From the NCBI GenBank assembly GCA_963707555.1, contig CAVPQM010000004.1, forward strand, positions 264,131 to 328,130: DNA of 64,000 nt. The letters are read 5' to 3'. The notes beneath the pieces were generated by a model, which was given only the letters and a program-made list of their open reading frames with translations, was not told the DNA's origin and did not search any database. The stretch is from JAFAFN01 sp963707555 (GTDB lineage: Bacteria; Actinomycetota; Acidimicrobiia; Acidimicrobiales; Microtrichaceae). Position numbers and translations under genes: made by a program. Shown piece by piece: positions 40,012 through 48,915 of this stretch (within the stretch, counting starts at the first letter, position 1; each line of letters opens with the position of its first letter).

Positions 40012-42078
40012 GTGGGGCTCGCTCCTGTCGAGCCCACTGCTGTCGCGCCCACTGCTGTCGATCTCCTGATCCGTGCGGCGAGCTGCGCGGTGCGGGCACG
40101 CCAGATGCCGCTGAGTCCCTCGGGCGCGAGCACCGCGGTCACGATCAGCGCCAGGCCGCTCACGGCGTACACGTAGTCACCGGCGTCGCCGCCGCTCACG
40201 CCGTTGAGGGCGGTCGTGACGATGCCGGCCTGCGCCAGCGCACCGGCGACGAGTGCGCCGGTGATGCTCGACACGCCGCCCAGGTAGGTCAGCGCGAGCG
40301 TGACCAGCGCGCCGATGACCATGAACGAGGTGGGCGACAAGGTCGTCGTGGCGTGCGCCATCAGCACGCCGCAGAGGCCCGCCAGGAACGACGACACCGC
40401 GAACGCCCCGAGCTTGGTGCGCGCCACGTCGATGCCCGCGGCGGCAGCTGCCCGTTCGTTGGCGCGCACGGCCAGCCATCGCAGCCCGGTGCCGTTGCGT
40501 CGCAGGTTCGCGACCGCGACGCAGCACAGCGCGACGACGACCAACACGGCGATGCCGAACGCGGGTCGGAAGTTGTCCGAGCCCCTGGCGCTCACTCCCA
40601 GGTCGATTCCGAACAGGTCGGGCCTCGGCGCCGAGGACCCCGCGGCCCCGCCCGACAACGGCGGACTCGCCAGGACGAGCTGCTCGACCGCCACGGCGAG
40701 CGCCAGGGTCGTGATCGCCAGGCTCATGCCGCGGACCCGCGTGGCCGGCAGGCCGACGACCACCCCGAGCACGGTGGACACCCCCGCTGCCAGCAGGACC
40801 GCGACCAGCAGCGGCACGTGGTGCTCGGTGAGCCGGATCACCGTGAACCCGGCGACGCCGGCGAAGGCGAGTTGCGCCAGCGAGATCTGTCCGACGTACC
40901 CGGTGACCACCACGATCGACAGCGCGAGCAGGGTGACGACCATCGACGTGATGAGCGCCTGGCGGTGCCCCGCGTCGACGGTGAACAGGGCGACCAGGAC
41001 GATCGACGAGATGCCCAGTGTCCACGCGGTGACGTGCCGCGGTGACGGGGAGCGCGGCAGGCGGATGTCGACCACGGCGCTGCGGTCGGGCAGCGAGTCG
41101 CCACCCCACACCAGCGCGCCGACGATCAGCAGCACGGGGACGAACTGCTGGATCCCGGTGGTCGGCAGCCAGTCGGGGATCCACGTGGTGCTCGGTCGCA
41201 CCGCGTACCCGAGGATGAGCGACTGGACCATGCCGATGCCCAGGCCCGCTGCGGTGGCGATCGCGAACGAGCTGAGCGAACCGAGCAGCGCCGCCGCGAG
41301 CGCGGGCACGACGAGCAGGGTGGTGGTCGTCGGGTCGAGTCCGGCGATGGGCTCGATGAGGATCACCGCGATCCCGGCGAGCACCGACGCGATCATCCAG
41401 TTCAGCGCACCGAGGCGGTCCGGAGAGATGCCGAGCAGCAGTGCGCCCTTCTCGTTGCCTGCCGCCGCCCGTGTCGCCAGACCGAAGCGGGTCCAGCGGT
41501 ACACCGCGCCGAGCACGAGTGCGACGACCACCACGCCGCCGGCGAGCAGCAGTCGGTTCTCGGTGACGGCTGCTCCGGCGATGCGCACCGGGCCCTCGGG
41601 CAGGATCGGGCGTCGGACGCTGACGCCCGAGCCAGCGATCGGGAAGCGCAACCGGACGATCTCCTGCAGGTAGAGCAGCAGGCCCAGCGACGCGACGACC
41701 CGGGCCAGGACCGGGGCGCGACGCAGCGGTCGGAAGACCAGGCCGTAGACGACGAGTCCGAGCGCCGCGGCGAGCAGCACCGCGAGCGCGAGCGAGCTGG
41801 CCAGGGTGGGCCGGGCCAGCAGGTGGACGCGGTCGGGGAGGCCGAGGATCGGCAGCACGAGGTCGCCGGTCGCCCGGAACTCGAAGAACGCGAACGCCAC
41901 GTACATGCCCATCGCGGCGTGCGCGAAGTTGACGACGCCCGAGGACCGGTGCACGAGCACCAGTCCGAGCGCGAGCGACGCGACGACCGCGCCGCCTCCG
42001 AGTCCGGCGAGCAGATATCCCAGGTGGTCGGCGATCTCAGTGCTCCCCGGGGCCGCGGTTCGTGAGCGTCGGGGTCAT
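40008..42078 (-). CDS. Fused LIV-type ABC permease LivH-LivM (frameshifted near the start)
   Basis: About 689 residues joining both permeases. Residues about 15-300 are LivH (VHRSSGVVNFAHAAMGMY, GNEKGALLLGISPDRLG); about 340-650 are LivM (TGYVGQISLAQLAFAGVAG, GIDVARTKLGAFAVSSFLAG). The true start is ATG 42078, overlapping the livK stop as ATGA. One extra base in the CCCCGGGG run near 42045 would otherwise end that frame after 13 codons. With the indel removed it reads into GYLLAGLGGGAVVASLALGL and the permease. LivH and LivM are usually separate genes. The C-terminus carries a 15-bp DNA repeat (STAVGATAVGSTGA). Confidence 0.87.
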
Positions 42079-43386
42079 CCGGCGTAGATCGCGCCGACGT
42101 CGTACCACGAGCCGATCTGATCCAGGTCGCCGTCCTTCATCTGGCCGAGGATCTGCTGGGGTGAGCACATCGCCGGCAACCCCTCGAACTGCTCGCGATC
42201 GCAGGTGTACGGGTGGCCCATGAAGCTGGGTGCGTCGCGCTGCGCCGCGAGTCCCTCGGTGATCGCCGCCGAGGTGGCGCCGTCGGCTCCGAGGTCACGC
42301 AGCACCGTGTAGAGGTTCATGAAGGCACGGAACGACACGGTGCCGGCGCCGACGGGGTCGAGGCCGTCGGAGTACTCCGCGAGCACCGCCTCGTAGAGGC
42401 CGAAGTCGGGGTCCGGCTCGGGCGCCGTCCTCGAGATCGGCCCTTCGACGTTGAAGATGGTCCCGTCGGTCGACGCCGGGTCGACCGAGTCGATGATGGT
42501 CGGTGCTGCACAGGCGCCGACGAAGTACTTCTGGGCGTCGAGGCCCAAGGTCGCGATCGCCTCGAAGCCGGCGCGGCAGCTGGCGTCGGCGGCCAGCACG
42601 ATGATCGCATCGGGGTCGCTCGACGCCGCGGCCTGCATGGGTGAGCCCAGGTCGGTCGCGACGATCGGGTAGGGGACGAGCTGCGTCTCGACGCCGTTGC
42701 GCTCGAGCACGGTGCGGGCGTACTCGGCAGCCTCGGTGATCGAGCCGAACTCGCCGTACACGACCGAGACCCGCTCGGCGTCGAGCTCCTTCGTCGCGTG
42801 GTCGGCGAAGGCGACCGCTGCGCCCCAGGTGCCACCGCTCCACTGGTAGGAGTTCTCGGCCTGCACCGACTGGGTGCTGATCGGGATGCCGCCGGCGTAG
42901 GGGACCTCGTTGTCGGCGAGCACGTCGATCGCGTTGCCGAAGACGTCGATGCCGCCGAGCACGACGGGCATGCCCGCCTCGACGAAGCGCTGACCGCAGG
43001 CCGTCGACCCCTCGGCGCTGAACTCGGTGTTGCACACCTCGAGCTCGATCGGACGGCCGTCGAGCCCGCCGAGCTGGGTGTTGACGTACTCCACGGCGGC
43101 CTGCACCGCCTGGCTCAGCTCGGGGAAGGATCCGGCGGGCGTGTTCTCCTGGTTCACCATGCCGATCCGGAACGGCTCGCCGTCGGCCGACGACGGGCTC
43201 GTCGGGCACGAGGTCCGCGATCGTGCTGTTCAGGGCGCACTGCTCGAGCTGGTCGCCCGTGCACTCGGTCGACGACGCGGTGGAGTCGTCGGTGGGGCTG
43301 CCGGTGGAATCCGCTGGTTCGCTGCAGGCGGCACCGACGGTGGCCAGCACGGCGATCAGGGCGCACAGCACGGTTCTACGAGTCAT
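42075..43386 (-). CDS. livK: LIV-type ABC transporter substrate-binding lipoprotein (frameshifted)
   Basis: About 436 residues. The signal peptide with lipobox LATVGAACSEP (around residue 20) anchors it outside the membrane. Then come a Ser/Thr linker and the periplasmic-binding type I fold (GMVNQENTPAGSFPELSQAV, PVVLGGIDVFGNAIDV, VSVVYGEFGSITEAAEYA). One extra base in a CCC run near 43196 splits the lipoprotein leader from the binding domain. The family binds branched-chain amino acids, but actinobacterial members often bind aromatic acids. An operator-like palindrome lies 37 bp upstream. Confidence 0.87.
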
Positions 43387-43422
43387 CGGTCCCCCCGGAG
43401 CGACACGTTGGTGGTCGATTCC

Positions 43423-43442
43423 CGGTGAACACCGTTCATCGG
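43423..43442. promoter_or_regulatory. Operator-like palindrome upstream of livK
   Basis: CGGTGAACA and CGTTCATCGG form an imperfect dyad matching the perfect palindrome 70 bp away. It sits 37 bp before the livK start. Confidence 0.55.
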
Positions 43443-43494
43443 CCGTGGACCCTACCGCGTCATCCGGGGCGGTCGCGGTTGCATGACCGCGAGG

Positions 43495-43519
43495 GGTCGG
43501 TGAACACTGTTCACCGACC
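43495..43519. promoter_or_regulatory. Perfect operator-like palindrome upstream of carotenoid oxygenase 3
   Basis: Arms GGTCGGTGAACA and TGTTCACCGACC are exact complements around a single central C. It is 63 bp upstream of oxygenase 3 and shared in core (GTGAACA-N-TGTTCAC) with the sites at 43423 and 36617. The size and symmetry fit a TetR or GntR dimer site. Confidence 0.65.
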
Positions 43520-43582
43520 GGTCCGTCGACCGGCTCACCGAACGGAGCGGTGGGCGGCACGGCGTGCGGTCCGAGGGGAACC

Positions 43583-45274
43583 ATGGCGACGCTGACGACG
43601 AACCTGTTCCGGGGGCAGGGCGAGGGATCGCAGCGCCTCGAGGTGGTCGAGGGGCACTGGCCCGACGACGTCGACGGCTCGGTGTTCATCGTCGGGCCCG
43701 ACAAGCGGCGCCCCGGTGGGCACTGGTTCGGCGAACCCGGCCTGCTCGCGCGGATCTCGATGCGCGCCGACCCGGCCGGGCGCGTGGCGGTCCGCCACCG
43801 ACTCATCGACACACCCGTCGCCGCGGCTGCGCCGACGACTGCCGTTCCTCTTCGGTCGGGTGGCGTTCATGGAGCTGTCGCCGTTCGGGGTGACCAACTA
43901 CGCCAACACGAACGTCGACACCGTCGACGGCCGCTTGTTCGTCGGCTACGACGCGGGACGGCCGATCGAGGTCGACCCGACCACCATGCGCTACGTGACC
44001 GCCGTCGGCGCCAACGACGAGTGGCTGCAGGCGGTGCCGGGTCTGCTCGAGCCGCTGTGCGCGGTCGCCGCGCACCCGGCGGTCGACACCGACGACGGCT
44101 GCATGTACTTCCTGAACTACACGCAGCTCGCACCGCCCGGCGTCGCCGCCGAGGCCCACCTGGCGCGCTGGGACCTCGAAGGTCCCGTGGTGCGCTGGCG
44201 ACTCTCCGGCATGTCGCCGTACGACTCCATCCACGACGTGAAGGTGTCCGAGCACCACGTCGTGTTCGCCGACCTGCCGTTCGTGGTCGAACCCGAGACC
44301 TTCCGCGGCGCACCGCGCGCTCGTCGCAACCAGGACCACACGACGCTGTGGATCGTGGCGAAGGACGACCTGCGGCGGACGCCCGCGGGCGGTGAGGTGC
44401 CGGTGACCGAGGTGCGGCTGCCCATGCCGACGGGGCACCTGGGCGTCGACGTCGACGAGGTCGACGGCATGCTGCGGGTGGTGGCGCAGCACATGCCGCT
44501 CGCGGACCTGATGGTGACCACGACCAGCGAGTCGGTCGTGCACGGTTCGGGAGCGAGCGTGCATCCCGACCACGAGGGCCTGATCGCGCTGGCGGTGCAA
44601 CCGACGGTCGTCGGTCGCTACGTGATCGACCCGGCGCGCGGCGAGGTCGTCGAGTCGGACACGGCGGTCGACGCGGCTCGCGTCTGGGGTGGTGTGCTCG
44701 CCACGACGGATCGTCACCGGCCCGCCGCACGTCGACACCAACGGCAGCTGTGGTTCGCGGGCATGGGGTTCGACCCGGCGCTGGTCACCGAGGAGTGGTG
44801 GCGGCTCTACGGCGACGCCGAGGACGGGCTCGTCGCGCCGGGGGAGCTGCCCACCGAGGCGCTGCCCGGCACGCTGAGCCGCGTCGACCTGGACTCGATG
44901 AAGGTCGCCGAGGTCTGGGAGTACCCCGCAGGCGAGTTCCCGTCGCCGCCGACGTTCGTGCCGAGGGTCGGCTCCGACGAGCCCGACGACGGCTACGTGC
45001 TGGTCGTGGTGCACCGCGACGGCACCAAGGAGCTGCAGCTCTTCGACGCGTCGCACATCGACGCCGGTCCGGTGGCCCGGGCGACGACGCCGGGCTTCTC
45101 GCCCGCCCTGGCACTGCACTCGTGTTGGATGCCCGACGACGGCGCAGCTCGACTTCCGGGTACCGGGTACCGCTGCGACGTGACCTGATCGGCGCACTGC
45201 GGGCCGCGCCGACGGTGCTCCGCTCGATGGTGTCCGTGGGTCGGGCGATGGCCGAGGCCGAACCGTCGGAGTGA
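43583..45274 (+). CDS. Carotenoid-cleavage-type oxygenase 3 (frameshifted)
   Basis: About 560 residues. Iron ligands: VAAHPAVDTDDG, SIHDVKVSEHHVVFAD, PTGHLGVDVDE, and LALHSCWMPD. An extra base near 43820 breaks the frame before PFLFGRVAFMELSPFG. Near the end, a second indel about 45145 and a tandem duplication of the 7-mer GGGTACC (45158-45171) shift the tail; with these corrected the tail reads QLDFRVPLRRDLIGAL and ends at 45274, while the uncorrected frame stops at 45188. ATG 43583 has GAGGGG upstream. Closest in layout to oxygenase 2. Confidence 0.83.
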
Positions 45275-45394
45275 CGCCGACGGTCCGCATGTCGGTCGAC
45301 GATCCGTGCTGGCATGTCGACTGCGATCGCTTCGCCGCGGGCGTCGGCAGCAGGGATCGCGTCGGCGGTGGAGCACCGAGGGGGAGCAGGGTCG

Positions 45395-46018
45395 ATGAGG
45401 GTGACGAGCGACGATCGGGCGGCGGCCGCAGAGTTGCTGGCGCGTTACGCGGAGCTGATCGATGCGGGCGACTTCGAGGGGGTGGGTCGGCTCCTGGGCG
45501 ACGCGGTCCTGCGTGACGCGGGCGGCGCGGTGATCGCCACCGGTGCCGACGAGATCACCGCGATCTACCTCGCCACCACCCGGCGTCACGCGGACGGCAC
45601 ACCGCGGACCGCGCACGTCATCACGAACGTGATCGTCGAGGGTCGTGGACCCGACGAGCTCGAGATGCGGTCGCGCTTCACCGTGCTGCAGTGCACCGAC
45701 ACCCTGGCGCTGCAGCCCGTGGTCGCCGGCCGTTACGTCGACCGGCTCGCCAGGTCCGGTGAGGGCTGGCGCTTCGCGGAGCGCACGATGATCCCGCAGT
45801 TCTGGGGTGACGTCGGCGAGCACCTCACCTTCGACCCGCGCTCGTCGGGCGAGCGGGGTGGACGTCGATGCCGCGCATCGAGCTGCTCAGCGCGGTCACC
45901 CTCGCCTGCACCGACATGGAGCGGTCGCTGCGCTTCTACCGGACGCTCGGCTTCGTGGTCCGGGACGGACGCGAGACGCCCTCGTTCTGCAGCCTGGCGG
46001 CGGGGCCGGGCGCGGTGA
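45395..46018 (+). CDS. SnoaL-like (NTF2-fold) protein, 3' end uncertain
   Basis: The N-terminal 155 residues (RAAAAELLARYAELIDAGDF, RTAHVITNVIVEG, GRYVDRLARSGEGWRFAERT) are a SnoaL-type NTF2 fold, a family of small cyclases, isomerases and hydratases. After HLTFDPRSS the frame runs on as Arg/Ser-rich sequence over the VOC gene to 46018. No stop occurs near 45868 in any frame, so an indel or a fusion to the VOC protein is possible. ATG 45395 is chosen for GGAG upstream; an upstream ATG at 45314 exists. Confidence 0.7.
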   Translation: MRVTSDDRAAAAELLARYAELIDAGDFEGVGRLLGDAVLRDAGGAVIATGADEITAIYLATTRRHADGTPRTAHVITNVIVEGRGPDELEMRSRFTVLQCTDTLALQPVVAGRYVDRLARSGEGWRFAERTMIPQFWGDVGEHLTFDPRSSGERGGRRCRASSCSARSPSPAPTWSGRCASTGRSASWSGTDARRPRSAAWRRGRAR

Positions 46019-46226
46019 ACCTCCAGCTCGTCCCCGACTACCGGCCACCCGCCGAGGTGTGGGGCCGGGTGATCCTGTGGGTCGACGACGTCGACGGAGT
46101 GCACGATCGCGCCGTCGACGCGGCTACCGGCCGAGCACCCCTCCGGCGGACGCTCCGTGGGGCGAGCGCTTCTTCCACATCTCGGACCCCGACGGCCACG
46201 AGCTCAGCTTCGCCGCGCCGCTCTGA
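45868..46226 (+). CDS. Glyoxalase/VOC-fold protein (frameshifted)
   Basis: About 119 residues of the vicinal oxygen chelate fold: VTLACTDMERSLRFYRTLGF near the start and WGERFFHISDPDGHELSFA at the end, a typical metal-binding Glu/His pattern. One base is missing near 46119 (GCGGGC read as GCGGC). Possible roles are dioxygenase, isomerase or glyoxalase. Position after oxygenase 3 and SnoaL suggests further processing of a cleavage product (inference). Confidence 0.8.
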
Positions 46227-46240
46227 GCGGCGCCGGCGGT

Positions 46241-46963
46241 TCAGGCGAGCGCGTCGTCGTCGGGCTCCTCGCCGCTGTTGCGTCGCAGTGCGAGCGTCAC
46301 GATGGCGACGAGCGCGACCGCAGCGAGCGCAGCGCCGACGAGCAGCCATTGGCTGTCGCCGCCGGAGTCGTCGTCCGCGACGGCGTCGACTGGCGTCTCC
46401 GCAGCCGAATCGGCGCCGTCGACGGGCACCTCGGTCGTGGCGGGTGCCGCGGTCGACGTGGTCGCCTCGGCGCCGGAACCCTCGGGTGGCGTCGCATCGG
46501 TCGACTGGACCACGTCGACGTCGGTCTGCAGTCCGCCCGACGGGTTGGTCGAGTCGATCGCCACGGCCCACGAGCCCGGTCCGGACACCTCGATCTGTGC
46601 CGCGTAGAGCGAGCTCTCCGGGTCGACCTGTGCCAGCGGGACCGGACCCACGGTGTCGCCGGCCGGTCCGACGAGCGTCGCGGACACCGTGGCTTCGGTC
46701 GCGATGTGGCCGTCATCGCCGTGGACGATGCCCACCTCGAGGTCGATGCGGTTCGGTCCGATCTGCTCGGCCCGGGTCACCGTGATCTCGCCGGTGTCAC
46801 CGTGGGCTCCCGCGACGCCGGAGCCGGTGAGCAACGCTCCGGCGAACACCGTCGCCGCGAGGGCGAGCCGGGCGAGGAGCCTCGCTGGCGACGAACCGGC
46901 GTGCCGGCCGCGGCCGTGGACGGAGGCGCGTTGGGGATCGATCCCGATCGTGTCGACGTTCAC
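46241..46963 (-). CDS. Exported membrane-anchored protein (YtkA/CopC-like extracellular domain)
   Basis: 240 residues. A signal segment (LARLALAATVFAGALLTGSG, residues about 32-51) precedes AHGDTGEITVTRAEQ, an extracellular beta-sandwich-like domain (SLYAAQIEVSGPGSWAVAID) reminiscent of YtkA/FixH-like proteins, then a Thr/Ala-rich acidic linker and a single C-terminal membrane helix (WLLVGAALAAVALVAIVTLA) with a short charged tail. The mature N-terminal His after cleavage (AHG) resembles copper-binding proteins, but metal binding is a guess. Confidence 0.65.
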   Translation of the reverse strand: MNVDTIGIDPQRASVHGRGRHAGSSPARLLARLALAATVFAGALLTGSGVAGAHGDTGEITVTRAEQIGPNRIDLEVGIVHGDDGHIATEATVSATLVGPAGDTVGPVPLAQVDPESSLYAAQIEVSGPGSWAVAIDSTNPSGGLQTDVDVVQSTDATPPEGSGAEATTSTAAPATTEVPVDGADSAAETPVDAVADDDSGGDSQWLLVGAALAAVALVAIVTLALRRNSGEEPDDDALA

Positions 46964-47009
46964 GTGAGGAAGTCTCGCCGATCCGGGCCGGCGAGGGGTA
47001 TCTCCCCGG

Positions 47010-48050
47010 TCAGTGCAGGATCTCGGCCAGCTGCCGGGTGTCGGCCTGGTAGCTGCCCTCGGGCTCGTCGGGATCGCACAGCGTCGTCGCATCGAGGTAC
47101 ACCCGTGGCGTCTTGTACAGGTACAGGAACGCCATCCAGTGCTTGGGTGAGACGTAGCGGTCGGCCTCGTTGTCGAGCAGCCAGCGACGCACCCGCGGTG
47201 CGTGCTTGGCGCTCATCTTCGGGAAGAGGTGGTGCTCGACGTGGTGGCTGAAGTTGAAGTGCAGTCGGTCGATGATCGCCGGAGAGGTGACGCTCATCGA
47301 GTTCTCGATCGGGTCGTTCGTCTCGGTCATGGGCCGCATGAAGTGGTTCGTCGCGATGTAGCTCATGACGATGAAGTTGCCGATGATCATCGGGATGACC
47401 ATGACGAACAGCGCGTAGAAGGGGCCGGCGAGCACTGCGACGGTCGCCCACAGCGCCAGGCACACGGCGCTGTCGATCACGGCACGGCGACGGTTGAAAC
47501 GGCCGAAGGACCGCATGTACTTGGTCTGGATCCACAGCACGACCTGGGCGTGGAAGGTGAACCAGTAGGCGAAGAAGAAGTAGCTCTGCCAGTGGCGGGA
47601 GCCGGGGGCGAGTCGGGCGACGAAGCGGGTCGACGGCGCCTTCTCGTAGCGGGCGAGTGTGCCGAAGCTGTCCGGGTCGGAATTGCCCATGTTCGTCTTC
47701 CCGTGGTGGACCTGGTTGTGCCACGCCCGCCAGAGCGACGGCGACACCAGGAACGGTCCGAACCCCAGGTAGCCGAGTGCGTACTGCAGGCCCTTGGACT
47801 TCACGACCGAGCCGTGCAGCACCTCGTGTGCGAGGAAGCCCATCGATGCGAAGCACTGGGCCATGACCAGGCTGAGCACCAGGCAGAGGTACCACGGCGG
47901 CCGGGCCACGACGATCGTGGCGCCGGCGGCGACCGTCGTCGCGACGAGCGGGATGAACCAGAGCGCACGCTGCGGCTGACGTTCGAAGGTGTCGTCCGGC
48001 AGCTCCGCCTTGATCTGCTTGCGGACGTCCTCAGCGGTGGGAGTGGTCAT
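47010..48050 (-). CDS. Membrane fatty acid desaturase
   Basis: 346-residue diiron acyl desaturase. The three histidine boxes are HEVLH (residues 75-79), HNQVHHGK (about 110) and HHVEHHLFP (about 272), with four membrane segments between. Family members introduce cis double bonds in acyl-CoA or lipid-bound chains. The gene is divergent from a TetR across an array of repeated operator-like units at 48117-48215, so its expression is probably tightly repressed by that TetR, as known for other bacterial desaturase genes. Confidence 0.92.
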   Translation of the reverse strand: MTTPTAEDVRKQIKAELPDDTFERQPQRALWFIPLVATTVAAGATIVVARPPWYLCLVLSLVMAQCFASMGFLAHEVLHGSVVKSKGLQYALGYLGFGPFLVSPSLWRAWHNQVHHGKTNMGNSDPDSFGTLARYEKAPSTRFVARLAPGSRHWQSYFFFAYWFTFHAQVVLWIQTKYMRSFGRFNRRRAVIDSAVCLALWATVAVLAGPFYALFVMVIPMIIGNFIVMSYIATNHFMRPMTETNDPIENSMSVTSPAIIDRLHFNFSHHVEHHLFPKMSAKHAPRVRRWLLDNEADRYVSPKHWMAFLYLYKTPRVYLDATTLCDPDEPEGSYQADTRQLAEILH

Positions 48051-48116
48051 GAGGTCCTTCGGGGGGCGAGGGGCGAGGGAGGGTGTGTCGATGGGTTCAG
48101 ACCGGCGCCGCCGGAC

Positions 48117-48215
48117 GAAGGTTACGTTGCCGTAGGTTACGACTCGGTAGGTTACGTGTCGGTAGGTTACGAGTCAGTAGGTTACGCACCCGTAACCTAC
48201 GGTGCCGTAACCTAC
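48117..48215. promoter_or_regulatory. Iterated operator array between desaturase and TetR
   Basis: Five direct copies of GTAGGTTACG (first one GAAGGTTACG) start at 48117, 48132, 48147, 48162 and 48177, an exact 15-bp period. Two inverted copies CGTAACCTAC start at 48191 and 48206, again 15 bp apart. The fifth and sixth units make a palindrome with a 4-bp centre. The TAGCGT -10 of the TetR gene follows the last unit. Likely the TetR's multi-site operator. Confidence 0.75.
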
Positions 48216-48225
48216 GACGGGGGAG

Positions 48226-48231
48226 TAGCGT
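48226..48231 (+). promoter_or_regulatory. -10 element (TAGCGT) of the desaturase-linked TetR gene
   Basis: TAGCGT ends 7 nt before ATG 48239, immediately downstream of the operator array; repression by occlusion is plausible. Confidence 0.5.
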
Positions 48232-48238
48232 CGTCAAC

Positions 48239-48850
48239 ATGGCGGACGGCACACGCACTCGACTGTCGGCCGGCGAACGGCGCACCCAGCTCATCGACGT
48301 CGGCCGGGCCGTCTTCGCCGAGCGTGGCTACGAGGGCACCTCGGTCGAGGAGATCGCCGAACGGGCGCGGATCTCCAAGCCGATCGTGTACGAGCACTTC
48401 GGTGGCAAGGAGGGCCTGTACGCCGTCATCGTCGACCGCGAGATGGAGTACGTCGTCCGTCGAATCTCCGACGCGATCAGCGAGGGCACCCCGAAGGACC
48501 GCATCGAGGGCGCCGCGCTCGCGTTCATGCGCTACGTCGAGGAGCGTCCCGACGGGTTCGCCGTGCTGACCCGCGACGCCCCCTCCCAGGCCGGTCTGGC
48601 CAACCTGCTCGCCGCGGTCGGCGGCCGCGTCGACGACGTCGTCTCGAGCGAGTTCATCAAGGCCGGCTACGACCCGACCGCCGCACCGCTGTACGCACAG
48701 GCGCTGATCGGCACCGTCACCTTCGTCGGCCAGTGGTGGGTCGAGAACCCGGAGATGTCCGCAGAAGAAGCGGCCTCGCACCTGGCGGCCCTCGCGTGGA
48801 TGGGCCTGCGTCGCCTGCCCAGGCGCCCCCAGCTCGGCCAGGGTCGCTGA
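48239..48850 (+). CDS. TetR-family regulator, probably of lipid desaturation
   Basis: 203 residues. Helix-turn-helix at about residues 15-62 (VEEIAERARISKPIVYEHFG), then a TetR ligand domain with FIKAGYDPTAAPLYAQALIG and WWVENPEMSAEEAASHLAALAW, a form common to actinobacterial TetRs near lipid genes. It is divergent from the desaturase and adjacent to the 15-bp-iterated array. ATG 48239 is selected over the long upstream frame, which is made of the repeat itself. Confidence 0.87.
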   Translation: MADGTRTRLSAGERRTQLIDVGRAVFAERGYEGTSVEEIAERARISKPIVYEHFGGKEGLYAVIVDREMEYVVRRISDAISEGTPKDRIEGAALAFMRYVEERPDGFAVLTRDAPSQAGLANLLAAVGGRVDDVVSSEFIKAGYDPTAAPLYAQALIGTVTFVGQWWVENPEMSAEEAASHLAALAWMGLRRLPRRPQLGQGR

Positions 48851-48915
48851 ACACCCTCCCCCGGCCCGGTTCCACGGACTGGTCGTCGAACGGGCCGGAT
48901 GCGAGGGTGGAGCCG

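Noticed and set aside
40300..41673. 457-residue plus-strand frame over the permease
   Set aside because: Ser/Thr/Arg-rich shadow with no motif; the minus strand encodes clear LivHM sequence.
48117..48215. CRISPR array
   Set aside because: Units are 10 bp with 5-bp gaps, partly inverted; far too short for CRISPR repeats and spacers.
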